In this document: in pieces, positions 47,263 through 55,865 of the stretch
How the letters are laid out: each line of letters starts with the position of its first letter
How positions within the stretch are numbered: position 1 is the first letter of the stretch
Assembly (NCBI GenBank): GCA_016715245.1
Contig: JADKAS010000003.1
Location: 124,001 to 188,000 of the forward strand
Direction: 5' to 3'
DNA length: 64,000 nt
DNA from: Saprospiraceae bacterium
GTDB taxonomy: Bacteria > Bacteroidota > Bacteroidia > Chitinophagales > Saprospiraceae
Translations under genes and position numbers: made by a program
Notes under the pieces: generated by a model
The model's input: the letters and a program-made list of their open reading frames with translations, nothing else
What the model was told of the DNA's origin: nothing
Databases searched by the model: none

Positions 47263-49503
47263 TTATTTAAATCTTTTATCTGTTCTTTCGACGGTAGAGA
47301 CCCATTCAAGGTTTTCCAACGAATGTACAACCTGATTCAATTGGTCTTTGTTTAAAACAAAGATGCCGATTTTACCTTCAAAAAAACCTTCATTTCCTTC
47401 GATACTGAAACTACGGATATTGATACCAAGTTTGTGCGATATTTCATTCGACAATGCCTGAATTACGCCGACGCCTGAGTCAATGCCGGTAACCTTTAAT
47501 TCAACAACAAAATTGGATTGCTGATTGTCTTCCCAATCTGCTTTTAATACCCTGTACCCGTAATTTGCCAATAAATTGGTTGCGTTAGGGCAGGAAGTTC
47601 TATGTATTTTCAAACCTGAATTGGAGGTTAAATAGGCAAAAATATCATCGCCGGGTACAGGATTACAACAAGACGCCAGAGAAAACTGGTAAATATCGGC
47701 AGGTTCTCCATTGACAAGAATATTTGATTTGTTGGCTTTGCTTGGACGTTGCTGAATTTTTTTGAGTACATCAGTAATCGGAGCATTTTTTACTAATTCT
47801 GAAGCCGGTTTGAAAGAAATTTTTCCATTCTCAATAGTAAAATTTTTAATATCAGAAATTTTCATTTCGTCATTGGACAGAGCGTAATAGAGATCAACTC
47901 TTGATTTAAAACCAAAGTTTTTAGCAATAATCTCTACGTTTTCATCAAAATCGAGTTTCAGTGTTTTTAATCTTCTTTCCAAAGCTTCTTTTCCGTATTC
48001 GCCTTGTTTTTTTCTTTCCTCCTTCATCGCAGATCTTATTTTAGATCTTGCTTTTCCCGTGACCACCATTTTTAGCCAGTCTTCGGTTGGCTTTTGGCTT
48101 TTGTTGGTCACTACCTGAATCTGGTCACCATTATTGAGTTTATAGCCCATAGGAACCAGTTTGTTATTAACTTTTATGGCAGTAGCGTGGTAACCAACAT
48201 CCGTATGAATTTCAAAAGCAAAATCCAGTGCAGTAGCACCTTTAGGTATTATACGCATGTCTCCTTTCGGAGTGTAAACATATACCTCCTCACTAAAAAG
48301 ATTTGTTTTAAAATCAGTTACAAATTCAAGTGCGTTAGTATGTTTTGTATCCAGCAATTCACGGACATTATCCAACCAATTGTCAAAAACATTTTCCTGT
48401 TTTTTTACACCTTTATATTTCCAATGGGCGGCAAACCCTTTCTCAGCGATCTCGTCCATACGTTCTGACCTAATCTGAACTTCGACATATCTGCCCGTTG
48501 GCCCGATGACAGTGGTGTGCAATGATTCATATCCATTTCCTTTTGGTGTGGTAACCCAATCTTTCAATCTTTCAGGAATAGGTTTGTACACGTCGGTAAT
48601 GATAGAGTAAATCTGCCAGCAATAAATTTTTTCTTTTTCAACCGGGACATCTATAATAATTCTTACAGCAAAAATATCATATATTTCTTCAAAGGAAATT
48701 TTGCTACTTTTTATTTTTGTATAAATGGATGAAATCGCCTTAGGTCTTCCCATTACCCTGAATGGGATTTCCAGTTTACTTAATTCGTTCTGAAGCGGTA
48801 AAATAAATTTTTCTATATATTTACTTCTCTCTTCATCGCTTGCGTTCAATTTATTCTTAAGGTCTTCATAAACTTCAGGTTCAGTTATTTTCAGACAAAT
48901 GTCCTGAAACTCGGTTTTCACATTGTAAAGACCCAATCGGTGTGCAAGAGGGGTATAAATATATTCTGTTTCAGCAGCAATTTTTAATTGTTTGTGACGT
49001 GGTTGTGCTCCGAGTGTTCTTAAATTATGCAATCTGTCCGCCATTTTGATCAGAACAACCCTGACATCTGTGACTAGTGTACTGAGAACTTTTTTAAAAT
49101 TTTCAGCCTGAGGATTATCAGGATTTTCCAGATTGTACGTGCCATCCAATTTTGTGAGACCGTCTACAATAAGACCGACTTTTGGACCAAATTTTCCCAC
49201 AATATCTTCAAGTGTCACAGAAGTATCTTCTACAACATCATGCAATAAAGCACAAATTACCGCTGTAGGGCCTAAGCCTATTTCTTCAAAACATATCCGA
49301 CCAACTTCTATCGGGTGATGTATATAGGGTTCTCCTGATTTTCTTCTTTGAAATTTATGAGCTTCAACTGCAAGAAGGTATGCTTTTTCCAGGTTTTCTT
49401 TGTCTTCTTCCTGGAGGGAAGATGACATTTTACTCATAAGAGAATCAAACTGTTTTTTTACCAGCAATAATTCCTGCTCATTTATAGCAATACCTTGAGG
49501 CAT
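47263..49503 (-). CDS. Bifunctional (p)ppGpp synthetase/hydrolase RelA/SpoT
   Basis: 746 residues. The hydrolase HD domain is intact (HHPIEVGRICFEEIG ... ICALLHDVVEDTSV ... MADRLHNLRTLG). Next come the synthetase domain (IYDIFAVRIIID ... GYESLHTTVIGPTGRYVEVQIRS), a TGS domain (EEVYVYTPKGDMRIIPKGATALDF), helical and zinc-finger-like regions with CCNPVPGDD, and a C-terminal ACT domain. Bacteroidota usually have one such long RSH enzyme, so this is likely the main source and sink of (p)ppGpp. The fur gene follows in the same direction. Confidence 0.95.
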   Translation of the reverse strand: MPQGIAINEQELLLVKKQFDSLMSKMSSSLQEEDKENLEKAYLLAVEAHKFQRRKSGEPYIHHPIEVGRICFEEIGLGPTAVICALLHDVVEDTSVTLEDIVGKFGPKVGLIVDGLTKLDGTYNLENPDNPQAENFKKVLSTLVTDVRVVLIKMADRLHNLRTLGAQPRHKQLKIAAETEYIYTPLAHRLGLYNVKTEFQDICLKITEPEVYEDLKNKLNASDEERSKYIEKFILPLQNELSKLEIPFRVMGRPKAISSIYTKIKSSKISFEEIYDIFAVRIIIDVPVEKEKIYCWQIYSIITDVYKPIPERLKDWVTTPKGNGYESLHTTVIGPTGRYVEVQIRSERMDEIAEKGFAAHWKYKGVKKQENVFDNWLDNVRELLDTKHTNALEFVTDFKTNLFSEEVYVYTPKGDMRIIPKGATALDFAFEIHTDVGYHATAIKVNNKLVPMGYKLNNGDQIQVVTNKSQKPTEDWLKMVVTGKARSKIRSAMKEERKKQGEYGKEALERRLKTLKLDFDENVEIIAKNFGFKSRVDLYYALSNDEMKISDIKNFTIENGKISFKPASELVKNAPITDVLKKIQQRPSKANKSNILVNGEPADIYQFSLASCCNPVPGDDIFAYLTSNSGLKIHRTSCPNATNLLANYGYRVLKADWEDNQQSNFVVELKVTGIDSGVGVIQALSNEISHKLGINIRSFSIEGNEGFFEGKIGIFVLNKDQLNQVVHSLENLEWVSTVERTDKRFK

Positions 49504-49529
49504 AGTTCAAACAAATTTTTTATAAAATA

Positions 49530-49537
49530 CAAAGTTA
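49530..49537 (-). promoter_or_regulatory. Candidate -7 element before relA/spoT
   Basis: The minus strand reads TAACTTTG, 26 bases before the relA ATG. A TTTTTTG tract lies upstream, but only about 12 bases away, not 19-21. Confidence 0.4.
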
Positions 49538-49585
49538 TTATTATTTTTTCAAAAAACAGGTAAGCACCTGAATTCATATGGACTT

Positions 49586-50083
49586 TTATGAAATTGGTAT
49601 TTTACTTTTCAGTATTTTTTCAAAATGATGATGGAGGGTAAACATTTGTTCTGCACCAAGTTTTTGACCGAATTGGCTGAAAATGTATAATAAAATCATA
49701 ACGCCTCCGAAAAAAGGAAGCAGCCATAAAATTTTTGATTCCAAGCCTAAACTATATTGTGAAAACCCGACGATTGCTACAAAAACAGAAAGAACGGACA
49801 AAGCAAGATAGCTGAAAGTAAATATCAGCCAAACATTAGGCATTGGACCGTAAACACCAATTACTCGTGTTTTTTCATTATTGGGTATTAACAGGACACT
49901 CAATTGGGGTGACCAGAAATGTCTTTCATTTTGTCTGATCCTCAAAGTAATATGGTCTTGCATAGCTAAACCTTTTATTTCTGAATCAGGAGATTTCAGA
50001 AATTCTTTTGTGTTTAATAAAATTTCTTCAATTGATTCCTCGGATTCAACCGAAAATTTTGGTCTGATGCGAAAACTGGCCAT
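49586..50083 (-). CDS. Hypothetical membrane protein
   Basis: 165 residues. A soluble N-terminal half (FRIRPKFSVESEESIEEILL ... DHITLRIRQNERHFWSPQL) is followed by two membrane helices (LIFTFSYLALSVLSVFVAIVGF and LLPFFGGVMILLYIF) and a short cytoplasmic helix. The layout resembles uncharacterised membrane proteins I have seen in Bacteroidota, but I cannot name a family. It is transcribed alone, upstream of relA on the same strand. Confidence 0.7.
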   Translation of the reverse strand: MASFRIRPKFSVESEESIEEILLNTKEFLKSPDSEIKGLAMQDHITLRIRQNERHFWSPQLSVLLIPNNEKTRVIGVYGPMPNVWLIFTFSYLALSVLSVFVAIVGFSQYSLGLESKILWLLPFFGGVMILLYIFSQFGQKLGAEQMFTLHHHFEKILKSKIPIS

Positions 50084-50288
50084 TTACTTTTTTAATTTCA
50101 ACAAAATAAAGAATAAATATTGAGATCATTGACGAATGGGTATATGATTTTTGTCATAAAGTTATCTTGCCATTCAAATAATCAATCTTTGATTCCTGAA
50201 CCTGAATAAAATTGAAATACATAGTAAAATCAAATTTGTCAGTCAGGGTTTGTATTTTTACGCTTTCATTTTTTGACGAATACTATGT

Positions 50289-51599
50289 ATGACTTTGATT
50301 TCGAATATATTTTCAAGAAAAGGCAGGGATTTTAAACCAAATATACAGTTTGGAAGATATTGTGACGCCTATAAAACTGAGGAACAATTAACTCATTGGG
50401 ACAAAGCCATGATTTTGTTTGGAAAAGAAAAATATATTGAAAGTTTTGAGGCATTATTATTTTTTTTAAAGGATCCTGTCCTTGACAACATATCTTGGAA
50501 CCAGGCTAACGGAAGGCTTCAATTTACGCTTTTTCAGGGATCCAAAGTTATTAATGGTGAAGTTACGGCTATGGACATAAAGGTATATTCTGAAATTGCA
50601 GGATTTAAGGATAAAGAGGTTTCCTGGATGCGGATATTACTGGAAGAGAATTATAACTTGTCTTATTGTCGTTTTGGAATGAATGAAAATGATCGGATTT
50701 CTATCTATTTTGATAATTATGCGGAGGAAGCTTTTCCTCAAAAGACATATGAAGCTTTGAGGGAATTGTCTATACAGGCAGATAAACTTGATGATATACT
50801 TTTGTTTGAATATAATGCATTGACACCTTTGCATAATGAACATATAATACCATTGCCTGAGGATGTTATCAATGTAAAACTCAATTTTATTAAAGAAAAA
50901 AGCAGTGAAGTTTTAAGATGTATTAAAAACCCAACGCCTGAAATTTTATCTTTTTCATCAAGCTACATTTACATGATACTGGCATGTATTTATAAATTGG
51001 ATTATCTGATAAAACCAGAAGGCAGGCTCATGAAAAATATCGAAAACTGCCATCGAGGTTATTTCAATAATCAAGCGGAATTAATGGAAATAAAGACTTC
51101 AAATCTTATTTCATGTTTTCAGGAAATTTTAAATATATCAGAATCCGACCTAAAAAACGAACTCTACGATTCCTGTTCGACATTTGGGTTGGATTTGCCG
51201 CAGGGTACTCAGGGACTTCGTGAAATTATTGAAGCGCAATGGGTTGATTTGGAGTGGTTTTATGCAAACAAATCGACCACAACCCATAGATTTATCTGTG
51301 ACTATGTTGTCGGTTTTTCTTTATTTTCATTTGCTTTGCCACATTTTTATAAGGATCTTTTATTACTCTATTTCAAAGTTACTGAATCTGATTATTTTGA
51401 AAATTTAGGTTATAATCATTCATTCCAGGAGGGTAATAAAATCAATAGAAAGAAAATTGTGAAAGAAATTCAACAATTAAAAACTTTGCATAAAAATCCA
51501 GAATATGATTTTGAGCCGGATTTTTCATTGTTACTTTGTGATAGTGTCATGGATTTTTGTCATAGTTATTTGAATATGGTTAAAAGATCTCTTTCATGA
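50289..51599 (+). CDS. YbjN-like/helical protein coupled to an HtrA-like protease
   Basis: 436 residues with no signal peptide or membrane helix. The first ~190 residues resemble the YbjN/CesT chaperone-like fold: DIKVYSEIAGFKDKEVSWMRILLEENYNL, YCRFGMNENDRISIYFDN, and ALRELSIQADKLDDIL. The rest is helical, with a tryptophan-rich segment (EAQWVDLEWFYAN). Its stop TGA overlaps the ATG of the protease gene (51596), so the two are translationally coupled. The fold assignment is inferred by eye. No named family was recognised for the C-terminal half. Confidence 0.65.
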   Translation: MTLISNIFSRKGRDFKPNIQFGRYCDAYKTEEQLTHWDKAMILFGKEKYIESFEALLFFLKDPVLDNISWNQANGRLQFTLFQGSKVINGEVTAMDIKVYSEIAGFKDKEVSWMRILLEENYNLSYCRFGMNENDRISIYFDNYAEEAFPQKTYEALRELSIQADKLDDILLFEYNALTPLHNEHIIPLPEDVINVKLNFIKEKSSEVLRCIKNPTPEILSFSSSYIYMILACIYKLDYLIKPEGRLMKNIENCHRGYFNNQAELMEIKTSNLISCFQEILNISESDLKNELYDSCSTFGLDLPQGTQGLREIIEAQWVDLEWFYANKSTTTHRFICDYVVGFSLFSFALPHFYKDLLLLYFKVTESDYFENLGYNHSFQEGNKINRKKIVKEIQQLKTLHKNPEYDFEPDFSLLLCDSVMDFCHSYLNMVKRSLS

Positions 51600-52705
51600 G
51601 TGTAAAAAATAAACTTACGGACATCATTGAAAAAAGCAGAAAATCTATCATCCAGATAGCTACCCCTTATTATACAGGTACCGGTTTTTGTCTGAAAGGG
51701 TATGATTTAATCATAACCAATGAACATGTTGTCACCGGAAACAAAAAAGTAATTGTAAAGGGAAAAAATGATTTACCTGTACTCTCAGAAATAATTTATC
51801 TCGATACTTTTTATGATATTGCGTTTATAAAAAAACCTTCCGGATATGAAAAAATGGGTTTGCCACTTTGTAATAAAGTAACTGTCTTAAGAGAAGGCAT
51901 GAATGTGGTGGCTATGGGTCATCCTTTCGGACTTCCGTTTTCAGTGACAAAAGGAATTATTTCCAACTTATCGGGAAGTAAAAATGAAGTTTCATTTATT
52001 CAACATGATGCTGCCTTAAATCCCGGCAACAGCGGTGGACCTTTACTGGACGAAAAAGGTATGGTAATAGGCATAAACTCATTTAACATTTTAAACGGAC
52101 AGAATATTGGATTTGCTTTACCTTACACAAACATAATTGAAATCATTGATGAATTTATACAAAAAGGACAGTTACCGGCTGTTCGATGTAACAATTGTAA
52201 ACAATTATTACTTGAATCGGATTACATAGATGAAAAAAACTTTTGCTTGAATTGTGGTTCAGAAGTACAATTTATTAAAGATGTCAAATCGTATGAACCG
52301 CATGGAGTATGCTGGGTAATTGAAAAAATATTAAAAGATCTCGGTATTGAAATTGAGGTGACAAGAAAAGGGCCAAATAGTTGGACGGTTAAACAGGGAA
52401 GTGCAGTCATCGATATATCTTACCATGAAAAAACAGGAGTTATTTCTGCTGAAGCAATATTATGTTTGGTTCCGCAAAAAAATGTTGAAGAACTTTATTA
52501 TTATATTTTAAAACAAAATGCTGAGTCAGGCGGGCTTACTTTTTCTGTTAAAGACAATATGGTGATCATTTCATTTCTGGTATATGATCAGTTTTTGTCA
52601 GAAGAAATATTATTAAAGTATATGAAAAATCTGTTTAAAAAAACCGATGTTTCAGATGATATTCTAATAAAAAAATTTGGAGGACAGGCAACTAATCAAT
52701 TATAA
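51596..52705 (+). CDS. Cytosolic HtrA-like serine protease with zinc ribbon and YbjN-like domain
   Basis: 369 residues, starting MSVKNKL with no signal peptide, so probably cytoplasmic. Residues about 10-190 are a trypsin-like domain with all three catalytic residues: H44 (TNEHVV), D74 (FYDIAFI), S146 (NPGNSGGPL). A compact zinc ribbon follows (C198xxC201 ... C217xxC220). The C-terminal ~140 residues resemble the YbjN fold (VCWVIEKILKDLGIEIEV ... AEAILCLVPQKNVEELYYYIL). There is no PDZ domain, unlike canonical DegP/HtrA. Its start overlaps the YbjN-like gene's stop. Confidence 0.85.
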   Translation: MSVKNKLTDIIEKSRKSIIQIATPYYTGTGFCLKGYDLIITNEHVVTGNKKVIVKGKNDLPVLSEIIYLDTFYDIAFIKKPSGYEKMGLPLCNKVTVLREGMNVVAMGHPFGLPFSVTKGIISNLSGSKNEVSFIQHDAALNPGNSGGPLLDEKGMVIGINSFNILNGQNIGFALPYTNIIEIIDEFIQKGQLPAVRCNNCKQLLLESDYIDEKNFCLNCGSEVQFIKDVKSYEPHGVCWVIEKILKDLGIEIEVTRKGPNSWTVKQGSAVIDISYHEKTGVISAEAILCLVPQKNVEELYYYILKQNAESGGLTFSVKDNMVIISFLVYDQFLSEEILLKYMKNLFKKTDVSDDILIKKFGGQATNQL

Positions 52706-52996
52706 ACAAAAAAGAAAAATAAAATTTTAAAGTTTTCCACGAGACAGAATAAAATATTTATTTTATTTCAAAAGAATACTTAAAATAGAATTTAAATAAT
52801 TATAATCATTATAATTAAAACATTATTTTAAAACTTTGCATCAAAATATTATAAAATTATTTTATATATTGCCTCTTTGGTATAGTTTTTGGAAAAAAAT
52901 ATTATACAATAAGGTCTGTATAAAAGTAAAAAAACTTACTTTTACGATTCCTTAACAGAATACAGGTTTTTAGCCATCAATAATCATTAACCGAAT

Positions 52997-54067
52997 ATGA
53001 GAAGTATTTGTAAAATTTGTTTCATCTTTTTGTTTTGTAGTATTAGTACTATTGCAATATCACAAGATATACATTTTACCCAATTTTATATGTCTCCGCT
53101 CAATCTGAACCCTGCGATGACAGGTGTAATGAATTGCAAGACAAGAATGATTGTCAATTACAGGAATCAGTGGGCAGCGGTATTAAAGGCAAATGCTTAC
53201 AATACATATTCTGCATCCTACGATCAAAAAATAGCAGTAGGAAGGGAGGACTATTTTGGAATAGGTGGAAGTATCTGGGGTGATGTTGCCGGAGCATCCC
53301 GATTTGGAACAACTCAGGGAAGGCTTTCGTTATCTTACAGTAAAAAAATGGCCGGATACCGAAAAAAAGCCAGTTATCTGGTGATTGGTGCTGATGGTGC
53401 CCTTACTCAAAGAAGTATATCTGAAGAAGATTTAAGATGGCCAAGTCAGATAGCCTCTCCTGGTTCAGGAGTTGGAGAACCAATTGCCAACCAAAATTTT
53501 TTATATGCCGATCTGGCAGCAGGATTATTATGGTTTAGCGTCATTGATGACTATACAAACTGGTATGTAGGTGCAGCTATACATCATCTCAACAGACCAA
53601 ATGTTAGTTTTTTCAGATCCAACGGAGGATCAGAGACGGCAGAATTAAGTAGCAGATTTACAGTTCACGCTGGTTTACAATATCCTCTGCAAAAAAGAAT
53701 TTCTTTACTCCCTTTTGGTGTCTTTCTTGCCCAGGGACCTCACAGAGAGGTAAATGCCGGGGCCAATGTCCGTTTTGCCATGGGGCCATCAAGATTAACA
53801 AATCAATCATGGGAAATCGGAACCTGGTACAGGGTAGGATTAAAAACGAATGGTAAAGTCGGTGATGAGGAAAAAACTTCATTACATTCTGATGCCCTCA
53901 TACTTTCAACAAGATTTAATTATGAAAATTTCGGAATAGGATTTAGTTACGATATAAATGTATCTGGATTGAGACAAGCGAATCCTTTTAACGGAGCTTT
54001 TGAATTTTCTTTGATATACAATATTTGCGGTCCTGAAAACAGAGGAGTCTATTGTCCTCGGTTTTAA
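52997..54067 (+). CDS. PorP/SprF-family type IX secretion membrane protein
   Basis: 356 residues with signal peptide (IFLFCSISTIAISQ). The PorP/SprF pattern follows: DIHFTQFYMSPLNLNPAMTGV at the N-terminus, YRNQWAA, and repeated strands ending SLIYNIC. These proteins form barrels that help export or anchor type IX cargo, and some partner with large gliding-motility proteins. It is monocistronic: the 291 bases upstream hold no other gene and no strong promoter match. Confidence 0.93.
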   Translation: MRSICKICFIFLFCSISTIAISQDIHFTQFYMSPLNLNPAMTGVMNCKTRMIVNYRNQWAAVLKANAYNTYSASYDQKIAVGREDYFGIGGSIWGDVAGASRFGTTQGRLSLSYSKKMAGYRKKASYLVIGADGALTQRSISEEDLRWPSQIASPGSGVGEPIANQNFLYADLAAGLLWFSVIDDYTNWYVGAAIHHLNRPNVSFFRSNGGSETAELSSRFTVHAGLQYPLQKRISLLPFGVFLAQGPHREVNAGANVRFAMGPSRLTNQSWEIGTWYRVGLKTNGKVGDEEKTSLHSDALILSTRFNYENFGIGFSYDINVSGLRQANPFNGAFEFSLIYNICGPENRGVYCPRF

Positions 54068-54313
54068 TGATTCCGACATGTTGATATTTTGAATATTGAA
54101 TTCCTAAAACATAAAGTTTCCCCCAGGAACAATTAAATGTTTTGTAAACATCTTTGATTAAATTTTTTATTCAAACTTTAATCAGGGGATTTTATATATT
54201 TATAATGTTTTTTTGAATTGATGAATTGCGATTAATATGAGTAATTTTCAAATCAAACAATCAGATACTTTAAAATAGACATTAAATTTTTAAGTTATTT
54301 AATTTGACAAGTT

Positions 54314-54727
54314 ATGTTTGGTAGTAAAAATGATAAATCTTCCTCCAATACAAATCCTGTTGCCACAAATGTTAGTAATAGTATTGTTGAAGGAACAAAA
54401 ATCACCGGGGATATAATTGCTTCCAATGATATAAGAATCGATGGCGAATTAACAGGTAATCTGGATTGTAACGGCAGGGTTATTATAGGTCCCCAAGGGA
54501 AAGTTGAAGGAAAAATTCAGGCACAGAATGCTATCATTGAAGGTAACTTTTTAGGTGAAATTCTGATCAGGGAATTACTTTCGATAAAAGAAAATGCTTC
54601 AGTAATTGCAGATATAAGAACAGATAAAATCAGTATTCAACCAGGCGCTGTTTTCTCAGGAAATTGCACTATGGCTGGTCAAAAATTAAAACCCCTTGTA
54701 AACAAGGAAATGCCTCAAGCAAAATAA
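54314..54727 (+). CDS. Bactofilin
   Basis: 137 residues. Core bactofilin repeats are visible: IVEGTKITGDIIASNDIRIDGELTGNLDC, GRVIIGPQGKVEGKIQAQNAIIEG and VIADIRTDKISIQPGAVFSGNC, forming a right-handed beta helix that polymerises into filaments. The AtpI-like gene starts directly after its stop with no gap. Confidence 0.92.
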   Translation: MFGSKNDKSSSNTNPVATNVSNSIVEGTKITGDIIASNDIRIDGELTGNLDCNGRVIIGPQGKVEGKIQAQNAIIEGNFLGEILIRELLSIKENASVIADIRTDKISIQPGAVFSGNCTMAGQKLKPLVNKEMPQAK

Positions 54728-54964
54728 ATGTCTCAGGACCAAGACAATAAAACGAAAATCAAGAAAGTAGGCACGGCTTATCTCCAATACACCGGCCTTG
54801 CATTTCAAATGGCCGGCATCATATTTTTATCAATTTTTATAGGACAGAAACTCGATGCTTATTTTCAATTCCCCAAACCTTATTTAACAGGATTGATCTC
54901 ACTTCTTTCGATTACCGGATTTATTTATAAGTTGTATATAGACCTTATAAAAAATGAAAAATGA
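54728..54964 (+). CDS. AtpZ/AtpI-family protein
   Basis: 78 residues with two membrane helices (QMAGIIFLSIFIGQKLDAYF and GLISLLSITGFIYKLYI), matching the AtpZ/AtpI family that helps assemble the F0 c-ring or transport Mg2+. Start and stop abut the neighbours: ATG right after the bactofilin TAA, and its stop overlaps the next ATG. In Bacteroidota this protein usually precedes the ATP synthase operon. Confidence 0.88.
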   Translation: MSQDQDNKTKIKKVGTAYLQYTGLAFQMAGIIFLSIFIGQKLDAYFQFPKPYLTGLISLLSITGFIYKLYIDLIKNEK

Positions 54965-55344
54965 CGTCAAATCATTTTTACAAATCCTTGTCTTTAGTTT
55001 CAGTACTGAGTTTAATATTATTATATTGTTATTCGGAAGTTTTTTCAATTGAAAGTTTTTTTGGCTTAGGCTTTTATTCTTTTTTTATTTTTTTGGGTTT
55101 GACACTTATTGTGTTTAAAGTGGCAAAAAAAATTATAGTTCATCCAAACCGTACTAAGTTTATTTCATTTATAATATCAAATATGCTTTTGAAGATGATT
55201 GTTACTGTAGCCACTGTCCTTATATATTTCAAAACGGTTAAACCAACTTCACAATATTTTATAGTTCCTTTTCTTACGGTATATCTTATTTTTACTATTT
55301 TTGAAACTTATTTTTTACTTAAAGTGGCAAACGAAAAACAATAA
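54961..55344 (+). CDS. Small AtpI-like membrane protein (DUF6168-type)
   Basis: 127 residues with four helices (LVSVLSLILLYCYSEVF, GFYSFFIFLGLTLIVFKV, FIISNMLLKMIVTVATVLIYF, FIVPFLTVYLIFTIFETYFLL). In other Bacteroidota a protein of this type lies between AtpZ and atpB. Here its ATG overlaps the AtpZ stop, but no atpB follows. Family assignment is from memory and position, not a search. Confidence 0.75.
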   Translation: MTSNHFYKSLSLVSVLSLILLYCYSEVFSIESFFGLGFYSFFIFLGLTLIVFKVAKKIIVHPNRTKFISFIISNMLLKMIVTVATVLIYFKTVKPTSQYFIVPFLTVYLIFTIFETYFLLKVANEKQ

Positions 55345-55352
55345 ATGCAAGT

Positions 55353-55835
55353 ATGGATAAAACTTTGGAAATAGAAATAGGAGATTTTGAAACCCTTTTA
55401 ATTTCAGAAACGGATAAAGATATTTTGATTCTTGAAAAAAATGACAATTTTCTAAAAATCTTGTTTAACGGAAAAATCTTTGATGTCGTTGTAAAAAGTT
55501 CGGATGCAGATCACAAAAATTTCAAAATCAATGTTGAAGGATATGATTTTTCTGTCCACATAAATGAATCTATTGATCAGCTTATTAAAAAAATGGGCTT
55601 TCTGAAGGTAAAGTCAAATACAATAAAGGAAATTAAGGCTCCCATGCCAGGGTTAGTTCTTGAAATTTATGTGAAATCGGGTGATCAGGTCGATGAAAAT
55701 CAGAATATAATGAGTCTTGAGGCGATGAAAATGGAAAACATTTTAAAATCACCGGGAAGCGGAATAATAAAAGAAATAAAAGTAGAAAAAGGTGATGCAG
55801 TAGATAAAAATCAAGTCATGATTATTTTTGAATAA
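55353..55835 (+). CDS. Biotin/lipoyl carrier protein (BCCP-type domain)
   Basis: 160 residues. The C-terminal half is a biotinyl domain with APMPGLVLEIYVKSGDQVDENQ and the biotinylation motif EAMKMEN, and a closing strand GSGIIKEIKVEKGDAVDKNQ. The N-terminal half is an uncharacterised strand-rich region. Such carriers serve acyl-CoA carboxylases or decarboxylases; none of the partner subunits is in the window. It follows the AtpI-like gene by eight bases. Confidence 0.88.
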   Translation: MDKTLEIEIGDFETLLISETDKDILILEKNDNFLKILFNGKIFDVVVKSSDADHKNFKINVEGYDFSVHINESIDQLIKKMGFLKVKSNTIKEIKAPMPGLVLEIYVKSGDQVDENQNIMSLEAMKMENILKSPGSGIIKEIKVEKGDAVDKNQVMIIFE

Positions 55836-55865
55836 TTATTATTACGAAAGAAATAAGAAACTGAA

